This document shows positions 1-14,791 of a stretch of 22,159 bases of DNA, piece by piece. Origin of the DNA: Tieghemiomyces parasiticus. Its lineage: Eukaryota > Kickxellomycota > Dimargaritomycetes > Dimargaritales > Dimargaritaceae. Numbering within the stretch: position 1 is the stretch's first letter; every line of letters starts with the position of its first letter. The stretch covers positions 1-22,159 of the forward strand of contig JANBPT010000807.1 in the NCBI GenBank assembly GCA_027575765.1, in the 5' to 3' direction. The notes below the pieces were generated by a model that worked only from the letters and a program-made list of their open reading frames with translations, made no database searches and was not told the DNA's origin. Made by a program: the position numbers and the translations under genes.

Positions 1-3000
1 TAAGAATGTCGACCTAAGTGGGTGCCACAAGCTAATAGTGTACAGAGAGTATTGGTACAAGGTGCAGAGGAGGAAGGTGAATTCCAAAACGTGAAATGGA
101 GGTCGGGGTCTGAATGATGGGAGATTCGGGCGGAGTCTAGACGATGTGGAGAATAGGAAACTACGACGGAATAGCTAAGGTAAAATGTATTGGAGGCAAT
201 AGACTGAACGACGTGTCCAATGAAACCGCTTGTTAATGGAGAGACAAAGAGCGTTGGTCAGTGGCGGGGTACCAAAAAAAATGAAGGGTCAGGACCAACA
301 CGGTGGCAGTCAGTTACAGGCGGAAACTGAGGCCGGGAATAGGTCTAAGGCAAGCGTACAATGGTAGGGACCACAAGCTGGCCTATGAAGGGGCGGGGGT
401 GTAAGCAAGTTGTAGTTCACTTTTCCCTCGGCCTTAGAAGTTGTTTAGGCCCAGCCCTTCTAGTATCTGACGCCAACGGAGGGAAGAGAGGGGTGGGTCG
501 CAGATGGTGGAGGGCGTTTAGGTATAGCGGCGTGCCGATCTTAACGCTAAGGGAACGCTGTTGGGAACGCGAAGCCAACAAAGGTAGGGAGGTGGAGACA
601 AATGGCTTAAATTATTGGCCAAATACGGTAGTAGCCAGGCTAGACGTGGGGATCCAATGATGGGAACCAACGAACAGCAGGTCGCAGGATTAGGAGGGGC
701 GGATTGCGTTGCCGGGTAATTACATACTTTTCGCAATCTCTAGAGACGCGTTGGGAGCAAATATCATGATAACCCGACATGCCTGGTGGAGAGTAAAGCT
801 ATCTATCCCACCGCCCACAACATGGTATGGCATACGATAGCGTAAGTAGGGTGACACGGGGAGAGGAAGAGCTGTGCATCCGACCCGCCGCAATACACTG
901 TGTACTAGTCGCAAGTGACGGACTTCCAAACAGAATCTCCCTATCCATGGCGTTCCTGGCCGCGAGGCGAAGATAGGACGCACATCAGACTCGGCAATTT
1001 AGTCCTCCCCTTCATGGCCATTATCGGCCAATTATTACGTGAGCTGTATCAGTCGCTATCATGGTGTAGGCGTGTGAAATGCCTTAACTCATCGTTTGGA
1101 CCAAAGCGGGGAGGTTAACCGGTATCTGACATGTCTTCGTAACTGCCCAGGCCAGCACTGCCCACCGCGTTGCGCCTAGGTTCGGCCATGCTTATATCAT
1201 TATACAGCTAGGTCGCTGGCCACTGATTGGAGCGATCAACCGTGGCCAGTGCTCTGGTAGCGACAGCGAGTGGGACAACTCCCGAGCAATTTATGAGAGC
1301 GGGTAGGTCGGGGGGATTGTATGATTGACAGTGAGGTACAGTGAGGGGTTCTAACAATGGTTCTCCTGGCATGGCATCCGGTATGACCATCTACATTCAA
1401 CGCTAAGTGTCCCGATTTGAATAACGTCAGCAATTCTGTAAATGGCAAGCTGCCACTAATAACGCTGCCAGCCGTAGATTCCTATTATATACATTCTCTC
1501 ATCGGAATAACTTCGATAAGTCGGCTTCTTTAAGGGCCTTTCAGTTAGTAGATTGTAAGGAAGCAATTTGGTTTTTTTTCGCATACCAACCAGTGTGTGG
1601 TTACTCGTCAACTTTGCAAAAATGACCATTGGTCGTATCGTCGGAGTTCCCACTTTACGAAGGTGAAGAGCGAAATGAAGGGCTAATGAAATCCAATGGG
1701 GAATAGGAAGGAGATTGTTATTCCTTCCAATTTACCCTTATTGGTAACCCATTTGCTGAGCCATCCTCTCTTATCTGTATTGAAACGAAAGTTAACGATG
1801 GAAAAAAATGGGCGGGGACGGAGAAGACGGGGTGGGCATTGTGTGCCCACCAAGACGCACGGTGGTGTGAAGCAAGAAAAATAATTCAACAGCGCCCTGG
1901 GCATCATGATTGTCCTATTAACACGAATGTCATTGGCTGCCGTGACGGTGAGAAAAAGGAAGGATCCCGAAGACTATGGCATAGGTTTGGCCGTTTCCTA
2001 ATAACCACCAGCAGCTTCCCAAGGTCATACAGCTAGCCTGTGGATAGTTGTTCCCAAGCTGGAACGGGCGGACAGTAGGGGCCACGAGGGAACAGCCGGG
2101 TCAATAGACTCATTGGGATTATATATACCAGGAGCAGCTTTCACTGTGCATTAGCTGACCTTGTTTATGTCCGTTTGTTCAAATTGTGGCACAGGGTATC
2201 CGACGTCAATATACGTAAAATACTTGCCAAGTTGCCAGTACCAACATGCACGGGTGCAGCTAACTCCTAAGAAAACGAGCTTGTCAAGTATGGTTAGGGT
2301 GAGGTCTTCTTGTACTTTGGCCTATTCGCGTCATTTGCGGCCTTCCTCGTTATGCCAAAGTTGGCTATTGACTGGCTGAGAAGATCGCCAACCTTCAAAA
2401 CACAACCCTTTTTACGTTGCCTCTCATCTGCACGTTCGACCAATATTTCGGGTTAACCACCAAGGTCGGTCTAATGATGACAAATGCGGGGAACCCCTGA
2501 GCGACTAGGGCGCCACATTCTTCGCTTTGCCTATCCCTCTAGACTTGGTGGTTGGGACGCTAGGCACCTTGAGGTAGTTTCAACCTCTCGAAAAACGAGG
2601 GACGCGGCTTTGGTGATCATGGAAGCGAAGTGTTAAGCCCCTTCCACCCATTACACCAACTGATTTTTGAAAGGGCGTCGGGGACCCTGGCCACAATTCT
2701 AACCCCATACCTTCAAAAGTGAAGTTGGCTGGCGGGGTCGAAGAGTCGTCCCAAGCTAAGCCTTGTTGATAAACCGGTCGTCGCTGTAGTGCTATATATT
2801 TCTGGGGGATACTGAAGCCGACTAGAAAGCTATGTAGCCAGTACGTAGTGTGGAATCATAGACTGTAAATTAATTCAGTCCGAATAGGTTGGGCCCAGAG
2901 AGTGCTGGGTCGACCCACTTGTGATACCGAAACAGAGCCAAAATACAAGCGTCCAAAGCGAACAGCAGTAGGAGTAAGGGAGAGCCGATTCATAAGCAGG

Positions 3001-3568
3001 TCGTGGTGCGACTACCTCCCTTCCTCGACCAGAATGAGTAAAGAGCCCGAATCGCAATTTGGTAGGTCTACAGGCACGAAGACTGCATCCGACTCGGCGG
3101 CCGGAGTAACTTGGTCACCTCCCGCGCCGGTGGTGGGCGTATTGGGCTGGGGTTACCAGCCTCTGATGCCGGGGTTTATAGCGCGTCGCTTCTCTTCGAC
3201 AACATGGCTCTAGGAGCTTGCGCTTACTCCGAAGCAAAGGTGGTCTATGGTGTGCTCGTGTTAATTTACCAGGTGCTTGCAGCCACTACCTCCTCCCCAT
3301 CGCGACACCACCCACGTGTTGTTTCGACGGAATCCTTCCCCTCAATATCATTTGACTGAGCCGTCAGCCAATTTTATGGTAGCCAAGCACCGCCACACAA
3401 TGCCGATTTGGCTAGTTAAAAACTCGAGCAATGCGTAAATGGTGGGATGTGTATTTAGTTGTTGCATATCAAGGTTTCCCGAGCACCTTGGGTAGTGCCC
3501 TACGCGAAGGCCGTTAGGAGAGGGGAGATTGCGGGAATGATGACGGTTAAAATGTCTAAGCCTTAACA
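1..3568. other. Gene-poor region, no supportable gene
   Basis: About 3.6 kb without a convincing coding region on either strand. The longest open frames are about 100 codons or less (for example 361-660 + and 2902-3213 +). They show no recognisable domain, no G/C bias at third positions like the seven genes to the right, and no plausible chain of exons. A frame open from base 2 to a TGA at 92-94 could be the tail of a gene to the left, but 30 codons are not enough to say. The plus strand of roughly 1-420 is purine-rich (about two thirds A+G by hand count). TATA-like strings occur near 2118-2127 and 2793-2800, but no gene follows either. The right end, just beyond the PRP43 stop, should include the PRP43 3' untranslated region. 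I saw no tRNA, rRNA, tandem array or transposase signature. Confidence 0.6.
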
Positions 3569-6507
<2,939 letters not shown>

Positions 6508-7749
6508 CTAAGCCTCTGCAGTCTCATGCTGAGTGAAAGTCGCAAACTCTTCGAGGGCGGCCCTGGCCCGCCCAGATGTGATACTCTCGCGGGCCAAGTT
6601 GACCCCGTCCGCGTACGAGGTAGCCATGCCAGCCACCACCAATAAGGCCGACACATTGAGGAGAATGAAGTCCACGATCGGCGAGTTGGGCACCTCCCCG
6701 TTTAGGATCCGTTTCAGGTACTGGGCGTTGGCCGTTCCTGACTCACCCTTGACGGCGCTCAACGGGTGGACAGGAAGACCAAAGTCATCGGGATGGACGG
6801 TTGAGCTCACGACAGCGTCTTCGTAAATTGTCCACACGTGGGTCGGGCCTGCGGGCGAGATTTCGTCGAGACCCTCGGCACCACACACAACCATGCCGTG
6901 CTGGACACCGTTGAGACGGAGCGCCTCAGCCATGATGGGCCCAAGGTAGGGCGAGTGGACGCCCACAATGAGGCGTCTCGGGGTAACTGGGTTGATGAGC
7001 GGGCCGAGGACGTTAAAGATGGTGCGTGTGCCTATTTCCTTGCGGATAGCGGCCACCCGTCCCATCTGCGGGTGGAAGCGCGGGGCGAACAGGAAACAGA
7101 AGTTGGCACGTTCAAGATGAGCGGCGAGATCCCGGAGGGGAAAATTCATCAGATTGCAGCCGAAGGCCTCGAGGAGGTCGGCCGAGCCGCTATTGGAGGT
7201 GGATGAGCGACTGCCGTGCTAATAAATGTTACGGTGCAGGGTAATACGGAGGGAGGGGGTGGGATGAGTTAGTTAACAGGAAAAGGCCAGGTGGAAGCAG
7301 AGACCGTGGGCCTGGCCATTTGACTTCCTCGGGTCGTGTCGTTCGTTGGTAGGTAGGAGGCTTACCTTGGCGACCTTGCAACCGGCACCAGCCGCCACGA
7401 TCGCCGCGGAGGTGGATACGTTGAACGTATTGTGGCCGTCTCCACCTGTCCCGACAATATCCACGACACGTTGCCGCCAGGTCGCGTGAGGAGCCACGTC
7501 AACGGGCACAGCGTGCCGTAGCAGCGTCTCGGCCGCCCCGGCAATCGCCTCCGGGCGCTGGTCGACCTTGGTGAGGGCGAGGGCAACCAAAAGCGCCGAG
7601 GTCTGAGCCGCTGAAGAACGGCCGGCAAACACTTCTTCGAGACTCTGGGTGAGGTCGGCAGTCGTGAAATCGTCTGGGTGGCTGGTCAGTTTCTTGAGAA
7701 GGCCCACTAGCTCAGCCGAGGGTGGGGTCGGAGTAGTTAGTTCACTCAT
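6508..7749 (-). CDS. TRP4: Anthranilate phosphoribosyltransferase (tryptophan biosynthesis), two exons
   Basis: Transfers phosphoribose from PRPP to anthranilate, the second committed step to tryptophan. Exons on the minus strand are 7749-7366 (128 codons) and 7218-6508, joined in phase 0 to give 364 aa, normal for TrpD/Trp4. The 147-nt intron has a GTAAG donor after AAG, CTAAC at 7272-7268 and acceptor ATTAG. Visible motifs are the PRPP loop GTGGDGHNTFNVST (residues 100-113), K128-H129-G130-S131-R132 spanning the splice junction, GSADLLEAFG, RKEIGTRTIFNVLGPL and the metal-binding GLDEISP. The splice join restores the conserved run exactly, which supports it. The family motif is KHGNR, so S131 is unusual (AGT where Asn would be AAT or AAC). 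The open frame extends upstream to 8001, but the only in-frame ATG before the domain is 7749, with context GCCATGA. The protein stands alone, with no fusion to other Trp enzymes. Confidence 0.93.
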
Positions 7750-8576
7750 GGCGACGGAGTAATCGATTTCGTACTGTGTCGAGGAGAGGTATGGAAAGGA
7801 GCTAGTAGGCGTATGCAAATTACGAATGGGCGAGGGAAAGGCTGCACTATTGGAAGGGTAGGGAGGAGGGGGGTATAGTGGGCACTCATGGGGAGGCTGC
7901 GATGGAATAGGCTCTGCAATTAGAAGCTGGAGTTTGCTCCTGGGGTACCCACTCTCTCGTACACCAAAGGTCCGACACTTCTTCAGGTTGGTTAGTGACA
8001 AATTAGGGGTGTAGTACGTGGGGTCCGATAGGATAGATTGACAAACTAATTATTGATGACGAATAGGCTGGCCGGTCCGCTTTCCCTATCTACAATTCAC
8101 CCTGGCGCCAGAATTACCATGTTTCTTCTGACCAACGTCGTACCAAATATACTCCCGCCTTCTCGCGTTCCTGCCGGAACCTTTTCGTTTAACCTTCTTC
8201 CGATCACTATATTGCTCATATCAGTAGGTGGTACAATATCTGCTAACGAACCGGCATGATGTAAGCAATCACACCAAGGGTTGCTGGCGTGAGGTTTAAT
8301 GGCGTATGACCCCACAAAACCCCCGAAAATTTAGTGAACAACCAGGGGGGTGGGTTCCTGGTCGTCTAGAATTGGTCCATATGGTGGCCCCTTACCCATT
8401 GGGGTTTCGTCGTCAAGGGGTTGGTCGAGAAAATGTGATTGCGTGACCCAAGGAAGCTGGCAGCCAGACAGGAGGGTTGGTTGTCGTGACTATTATTTTT
8501 GGCGATGCTCGCTGAGTACCGACCAATTAAGCAGGACAGTTCCGCTTGTGGAACCGCTACCGTTCAGGCTCTCACA
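7750..8576. other. Spacer: TRP4 promoter and OCT1 3' end
   Basis: Holds the TRP4 5' region (right of 7749) and the OCT1 3' untranslated region (left of 8577), both for minus-strand genes. I searched by eye for a Gcn4/Cpc1-type TGACTCA site upstream of TRP4 and did not see one. Short open frames at 8053-8259 and 8097-8315 overlap on opposite strands and look like chance. No RNA gene was recognised. Confidence 0.5.
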
Positions 8577-11207
8577 TCAGAGTCCGCCGAGTCCCCAGCG
8601 GCCCACCTCGTGCATGGCCTCCCGCCCACCGGCTAGCAAGACTGGGTCGTCCAGGACCTCCCCGACGCATTGCCAAGGGTCCCGGCCCCCGCCCCAGCGC
8701 AGCAACCGCTGCCGGTACACTTCGCCCGCCTCGCGGGATAGCGGGTCAGCAGCGAACTTGCGGTCCCAAATCCGGGCGGCCAACACACGGTCCAGCAAAT
8801 ACGCGTAGTAGCCAGCGCCATAGCCGACCAGGTGACCGATGGTAGCCTGCCAGTCAACCCCATCGACGTAAGGCACGGGGCTGAGCGGGGGGCCCGCATC
8901 CTGCAACACCTTAAGCACCTGGCTGCTGAGGCGAGGCGGGGACGCGTGCGCCAGGCGGTCCAGCCCAGCCCAATCCACGCGTGCGCGGGCCGCCGGCTCC
9001 AAGTAGGCTAGGACGCCGGCCAAGTTGGCACGGGCGGGGTCGTCGCCCAGCGGGCCGTGTAGGCACTGGTCCAGGATCGACAGGAGAACCTGGGTGTTGG
9101 TCTCGAGGGCGTTGAAGGCCAGGCGGCGGCGCAGGTGGGCGGCGAGGGCGGCTGGGGCGAGTCGATTACCCGTCCGGTAGTGCCGGGCGAATCGGCCTAC
9201 CACGCGGTGGTCGTGCGCGAAACGTTCTAGGAGGATTGAGGGTAGCTCAACAAAGTCCACCTGGCAGCGGGTCCCAGCCACATTGTGGAACGGCGTAAGG
9301 GCCAGCATGGAGTGCATGGCGTGGCCCATTTCGTGGAACAGGGTTTCCAGATCGCGCAGCGTCAATAGAGAGGGCGTGTCGGGCCGCACTGGTTCTAAAT
9401 TGCAAACCAGGACGACCACGGGGCGCTGGTAACTGCGGCCGGTCGCCGGGTCGTGGCGGATTTGGCTGGGCGCAAAGGCTGTGGAGACCGCCCCCACCAC
9501 CACGTCGTCGTCGATCCGCCGTGCGCACCGCACTGTGAAGTGGGCTGCCCCGGTGAAAGTTTTACCCGGGCGGCGGAACAAGTCGCCGTAGATGGATCCG
9601 ATGTGGACTCCACGCTCGTCCACCACGTCCATGCGGCGCACATCCGGGTGCCAGACCTCTCCAGGGGCCACCGTTCCGGGCCGCAGGGTGATCCCGAACA
9701 GATCGTGGAAGAGATCACTTAGGCCCTGTAGGGCCCCGCCGGCCGTAAAGTAGCCGTGCAGGTCAGCGTCCGCCTCCGTCTCGGCGTGGGCGTCGGCCTG
9801 CGCCCGGGCGTGCCGTAAACAATAGTCGCGGTCCCAGGCCTCCACGCGGTCGGAAAGCCGTGGTCGAGAGTGGGTCAGTTTGGCCTCGCGTAGCCGTGTG
9901 AGTTCGGCTTCGAGGCCCGGCTGAAGCCCGCGCGCTAGGTGCCCGAGGAAGGCCTGAGCGTGGTCTGGGTGCTGTGCCATCTTGTCCTCCAGAAACAGGT
10001 GGGCGTAGGTCGCGTGCCCCGTGAGTCGCGCTAGAGCCTGGCGTTCCCGGAGAAGCTGGTCGAGCACTTCAACCTGCTGGACAGGGGTCCGCGACTGTAG
10101 TGTGAAGGCCTCCTTGCGGATGCTCTCGTCGTGAGCGGTATGGACCAGGAGCTCGCCGAGCCGTGAGGGGATGGGGATTTGTAACGGTCCGCTCTCAGCA
10201 GCTCGGGTGAGACTCTGCGCCACCGAGCCGCTTAGACCGTCCAGCTGGGCTAGCGATCGGACACGGAGGTACCGGGATTCGGTGGGGCTTGCCGGCGCCG
10301 GTGGGTGGTTGAAGTAGTGCCCGAGTTCCAAAATGCGGTTGGAGATGCGCACGTATTCGGCGCGCTTGGCCTCCGGGAGGTGAATTCCGGATTTCTCAAA
10401 GTCACGCAAGAATTGGATGGCCACTTGCCGTTCGACTGCCGAGAAATCGTTTGCAACCTCGGGTGTGTGCATGACTCGCTTGACTTTCTGTGTCGGGGAG
10501 GGGAGGGTAGAAATCAGTGTTGGATGGCACGGAAATCACAGGGGTATGGTGAAGTGGTTAGGCCCAGCTCCTTGTACGTAGCATCATCATCGGACGACCG
10601 AGGACAGCACGTGGCCATTCATGACACTTACCTCGTAAAGCTGCACATGGGTGTTCAGCATGTTCATGAACTCGTACAATTCTTTGAAGGCCTCAAACGC
10701 CGTGTCGCGGTATTTGGGGTCTGGATGGGCCAGACGGGCGAACTCAGCAATGTCCATGACGCTACACAGTTCGTCTGAGAGCTGATCCATCATCTTGACT
10801 ACCCGGCGCAGCTCCGGCCCGCTCTCGGCGGCCAGGATTCGCCGTACCAGGTGTTCGACACGGGCCCGTGTCTTGACGCTGGCATCCAGAAACCCCTCAC
10901 GCGACACGAGGAGAGGGTGGTAAAATAGACCGACGGACCGCGGGCTGACTTTGGTCGGGGAGACTTTTGACTGCGTGGCAGCCGGACGGGGCCGCTCAGG
11001 CTGATACTCGTCAAACAAGGCGACGAGGTCACTGGCGGAGGCGGTGCTATGGGCGCGGTACACGGGCATCGTGGCATGTGGAGTGGCTGATGGGGCGGTG
11101 GCCAATTGGCCTCGTGGCCGCGTCCAGGGCCGGCAGGCCAGGGTAGTTCGCACTCCCCCATGGACCAACTGGCCCCGTCGAAGACTCTGACCTAGCGCTG
11201 TGAGCAT
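8577..11207 (-). CDS. OCT1: Mitochondrial intermediate peptidase (M3 zinc metalloprotease), two exons
   Basis: Oct1/MIP removes an octapeptide from some matrix proteins after the main processing peptidase has cut. Exons on the minus strand are 11207-10632 (192 codons) and 10487-8577, joined in phase 0 (LYE then KVKRV) to give 828 aa. The 144-nt intron has donor GTAAGT, CTAAC at 10561-10557 and acceptor CACAG. The zinc site is HEMGHAMHSML (H577, E578, H581), with the third ligand probably E606 in FVELPS. GTRCQVDF and the C-terminal GYGAGYYAYLLDRV are typical of MIP and separate it from thimet oligopeptidase and Prd1. The first 60 or so residues are rich in Arg, Ser, Thr and Ala with no acidic residue, as expected for a matrix-targeting presequence. 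The frame encoding the second exon alone has an internal ATG at 10472, which lacks about 200 N-terminal residues. The length exceeds the yeast and human enzymes (about 710-770 aa), partly through loop insertions. Confidence 0.94.
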
Positions 11208-11724
11208 TGTCCGTGCCTAATGTCCGACAATGCGAGAAAGTGGTCGGCCGCGAGCGATGGGCAGAACAAGGGCAAAACGTAGATCTAGTGGAGAACGGAT
11301 GTGGCGGCTGGGTATGGCCTGGGCCGGTCGGCGGTATCCAGGATTTGGTTATACGGCCCACCGGCTGTGAGGGCGTGCGTGGCCCCCTACCCTACGCTAC
11401 CGCGACATCAACTGAAGTTCGTACTTGTCGGCTGCAGGGTTGCCTTGCTCACCATGTGAGCAGTCGCTTGCTTGGGCACGATCTTCTCCCCTTAGACAAG
11501 TTGCCAGGGAGGACAACCAGTAAAGCGTGGGAGACAAGAATAACGCTGCCGCAGTAACCCAGGTTACAAGGCAGTTGATTCTGGAAGGGGTTGACCGGGC
11601 TCACCAGGACTTTTTCCGCATTCTCTCGGTGCTGCCACCTCCCTCCTCTGACCGTCACCGCATTTCACAGACCAGCTTTACTCGTGTTACGCCTTTTCCG
11701 CAGTACAACCTTGGCCTTTGCCCC
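11208..11724. promoter_or_regulatory. Shared divergent promoter region OCT1/RAD4
   Basis: The two genes are transcribed away from each other from this 517-bp spacer, so it must contain both promoters. No TATA box, CCAAT box or other named site could be supported by eye. Frames open through it (11207-11557 + and 11449-11658 -) show no domain and no coding bias. Confidence 0.5.
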
Positions 11725-14700
11725 ATGGCTAAAAAGCGCCTACCCTCTGCCCCGGTCGTAAGTCAGATAACCTCGCCAGGCTCAATTGCAACGGGCACAG
11801 CCTCCGAGACCGGCGAACAAGCCTAACTAACAAGCTTATAGTGCCATTTGGACCCTAATTCCCAACCCTGCAGGCACCGACGCGCCGGTCGGCGAGGACT
11901 AATCCATGCAAGCGGTCAGGTCCCGACGAGGTACAGGCTGAACCACAGCCGTCCAAGAAAGTAAGATACCGTGCAAGTTAAACGTGGCATAGTTGAGGTT
12001 CTAGTGCTTAAGTACCGTCTAGGCATCAGAATTGAAGCCCGTCCTAACCCGTTATCATCCTGCTTTAATTTATTTATTGGACCACCCAAATTGACTGTTG
12101 CGATAGCCAAGGACGCCCCGCAACCAAGGACTCGCGAGACACGAACCCAAAATGCTCGAGAACGATCCAGACGAACGGTCGGGTCCCCTTTCTAGTAACC
12201 TTCCCAGTAAGGTAGCACCGAGCGATCCGCCCCAGGTTAAAGAGGAGGACGAGCCAATTACGGAAGAAGATGAGGATGAGTTCGAGGACGTTGCAATGTC
12301 TGGGGCCGAAACGCCGCCTATCCCTGACGCCTACCACACCGCGACCGGTGCGTCTAACCTAGTCTCGCAGCCCATACCGCAGGACAGCCCGCCCAGCAGC
12401 CCCTACAACCCCTATGCGGGCTACTTGGCCTACCTCGACGCGAACGAGACCCCAGCCGATGTCGCCGTATCCGAGGCCACCGACCCGGAGGGCACTGACC
12501 CGCGACCTCCACCGTCGTTCAACCGAACTGAAGGCGTTGTCTTACGCTTCGGACCCGGAACCGAACCAAAATCTGCTAAAACCAAGTCTGCCGCGCCGAC
12601 TGTCGCCCACATTACCGGAAAGGACCGCGAACGCCGGTTGGCCGTACACCGTCTGCAACTGATCTGCGACTTGGCCCACCTCCGATGCGCTAACCGGCTG
12701 GCCAACGACCCGCACATCCAGTCCCTGGCTCTCTCCGCACTCCCAGCGCCCCTCATCGACAATCTCACCGGGCTTAACGCGGAGGCCGGTCGGTTCCTGC
12801 CCGCTAGATCACTTGCCGCCCGACGGGCGGTGGCTGTGCGGACGGTGGTAGTGAAGTGGCAGCAGAGCTACGGGGCGTGTCTAGCTGAGGACCTGGATGG
12901 ACTGACGACTACCACGGCAGTGCGCACACGGGTCGCTGAGAGGTTGAAAGTCGCGGTCTCTGCTAATCCAGACAATGCGCACGAGGTCTGGCAGCGTCAG
13001 CAGATTGGCCACCTTGCTCAGGCTCTAGCGGACCGCAGCTGCCCCGCCGAGGAATCTACTGTCTTGCTGGTGGCTGCCCTACGGTGCCTCGGTGTTGAGG
13101 CTCGTCTAGTGCGTTCGCTCCATCCGCTTTCGCTGCGTTTTGGCCGGGAAGAACTGGCCCGGGAGCTCCGTGGCGACGCCTGGTTAGGACTGGCGGAGTG
13201 CGGCGTTCCCCACCGCCGCCTGGTCGAGGCCTTGGCCACCGCCTATGGACCCAGAAGCCGCCCGGCTGCCCCAGGTTCCCGCTGGGGCCGGGTCTATCCG
13301 CGTACCTGGTTTCTGGAGTATCGCGTCGTCGGGGAACGGCGTTGGCGCATTGCCGACGTGATCAGCGGCGATTTCGGATCGAACAGTAACGCCATTGAGA
13401 CGGGCGTGCACGCCCCGTTTCCCGACACTTCGCCGGCCCGCCACGCTAAGGCTAAGCAATCTAAACCGCCAACAGCCCCCAGGCTGGTCCCCGACAAGCG
13501 GTCCGGCTCGTTTCCCGTGGTCTATGCAGTGGCTATTGACAGCGATGGGTTCTGGCGGGACGTGACTCGGCGGTACGCGGCGCGGTGGACCACGGTCACT
13601 CACAAACTTCGCGACCCGGATGCCGACCATGTCACCCCGGATGGTCTCACCGTTAACCGTCACAGCTGGTGGGGCCGTCTGCTCCGGAGGTACGAGCGAC
13701 CCCAAACAGCGGCCGACAGCGACCAGGTCGCTGACGAGCTGGAAGAACGCCGCGCTGCCGAGGCCCAGTGCGTCCAAGAGCCCATGCCGCACACGCTGGC
13801 GGGATTCAAAGACCATCCAGCGTTCGCCTTAGAACGCCACCTCAAGCAGACCGAGATCATCCATCCGCGTGAGCCCGTTATTGGCCACATCCGTGGCGAG
13901 CCGGTGTATCCGCGGAGTAATGTCCACGCCCTCAAGACCCGCGAGCACTGGTATCGCGAGGGCCGTGAGGTGGTCGTGAGTGCTGAGCCTCTTAAACACG
14001 TCAAGGCTCGCCGCGCCCGAGTGACCAACGGGGCAGACAGCGCCCAGGGGGTGGAGTTTGATGTCCTGGTACGCCGGGCCATGCGGACCGGGCTGGCCAC
14101 CACGGCCCCCGGTGCGGCGTCGCGTCGGGCCGATTCCGAGGGCCGCGTCGCAAATGACGACCGCTTGGGTGCGCCGTTGCCCGAAACCGTACCACTCTTC
14201 GGCATATGGCAGACTCAGGCTTACCAGGCCCCGCCTGTGGTAGACGGTAAAGTCCCGCGTAACCGGTTCGGCCATGTCGATCTGTTTGTCCCTAGTATGC
14301 TCCCGCCAGGCGGTGCACATATCCCTTTCTCTGGTGCGGCAACCGTGGCCCGTATGTTGGGCATCGACTACGCCCCTGCCGTCGTGGGATTCGATTTCAG
14401 CTCCCGTCGGTGCGCACCCTCCACCCGTGGAATCGTGGTGCCCAAGGAATCCGAGGCCATCGTGGTGGAAGGCCTGGCTGTCCGCGAGCAGCACGACCTC
14501 GAGAAGGACATATCCAAGCGGCAGGCACGTATCCTTGGTCTCTGGCGGAAGCTTATCGTAGGGAGCTCAATTCGGTCCCGCTTGAAACGTCAGTACGGTG
14601 ACTGGACGGTGCAGGCTGCACCAGCGGCCATCACTGTGGTGAGTGATGATGAATATGATGGTGGTAAAAAGGACCATGGAGAGGATGATAGCGAGAGAGA

Positions 14701-14791
14701 TGTTAAGCCTGCCTGCCCTAATATAGGCGGAGGTACCGTCCCGAAGCCACCCAATATGCTCGGCGATCGGGCGCCGGGTGGTTTTCTATAA
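11725..14791 (+). CDS. RAD4: DNA damage recognition protein Rad4/XPC, three exons
   Basis: Rad4/XPC (with Rad23) binds helix-distorting lesions and starts global-genome nucleotide excision repair. Exons are 11725-11757, 11874-11960 and 12107-14791, all phase 0, giving 934 aa (close to human XPC, longer than yeast Rad4). Intron 1 (116 nt) has GTAAGT, tandem CTAAC at 11823-11831 and CTGCAG. Intron 2 (146 nt) has GTAAGA, CTAAC at 12044-12048 and GATAG. Residues 1-100 are basic then strongly acidic. The transglutaminase-like domain covers roughly 350-560 (CPAEESTVLLVAALRCLG, then YPRTWFLEYRVVGERRW). BHD1 is about 605-660 (HPAFALERHL, VHALKTREHWYREG), BHD2 about 660-735 with a long low-complexity stretch, and BHD3 about 735-815 (PLFGIWQTQAYQ, DGKVPRNRFG, VVGFDF). 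The large third exon has an internal ATG at 12152, but the two small 5' exons, a Kozak-like CCCCATGG start and a continuous reading frame favour 11725. The 5' exons rest on splice signals rather than homology. Confidence 0.92.

Noticed and set aside
1327..1346. Direct repeat of ACAGTGAGG (two copies)
   Set aside because: Nine bases repeated once is within chance for this length and has no associated structure.
7750..8001. Longer N terminus for the anthranilate phosphoribosyltransferase (frame open to 8001)
   Set aside because: The extension has no ATG (8001 would be a TTG start) and no family similarity; 7749 is the first ATG.
11527..11724. N-terminal extension of RAD4 in frame with 11725
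   Set aside because: The open frame begins with GTG, not ATG, and has no coding bias; 11725 is the first ATG in that frame.
11842..11960. Use of the TTATAG acceptor at 11836-11841 for RAD4 intron 1
   Set aside because: It gives a 119-nt exon, which breaks the phase with exon 3 and runs into a stop; CTGCAG at 11868-11873 keeps the frame.
13184..13816. 210-codon and other long antisense frames inside RAD4 (also 13829-14494)
   Set aside because: They lie opposite a clearly conserved RAD4 coding region and show no family features.
12152..14791. RAD4 as a single-exon gene starting at 12152
   Set aside because: An in-frame acceptor at 12106 and two upstream phase-0 exons with good donors and CTAAC branch points give a more complete model; the single-exon start stays possible without transcript data.
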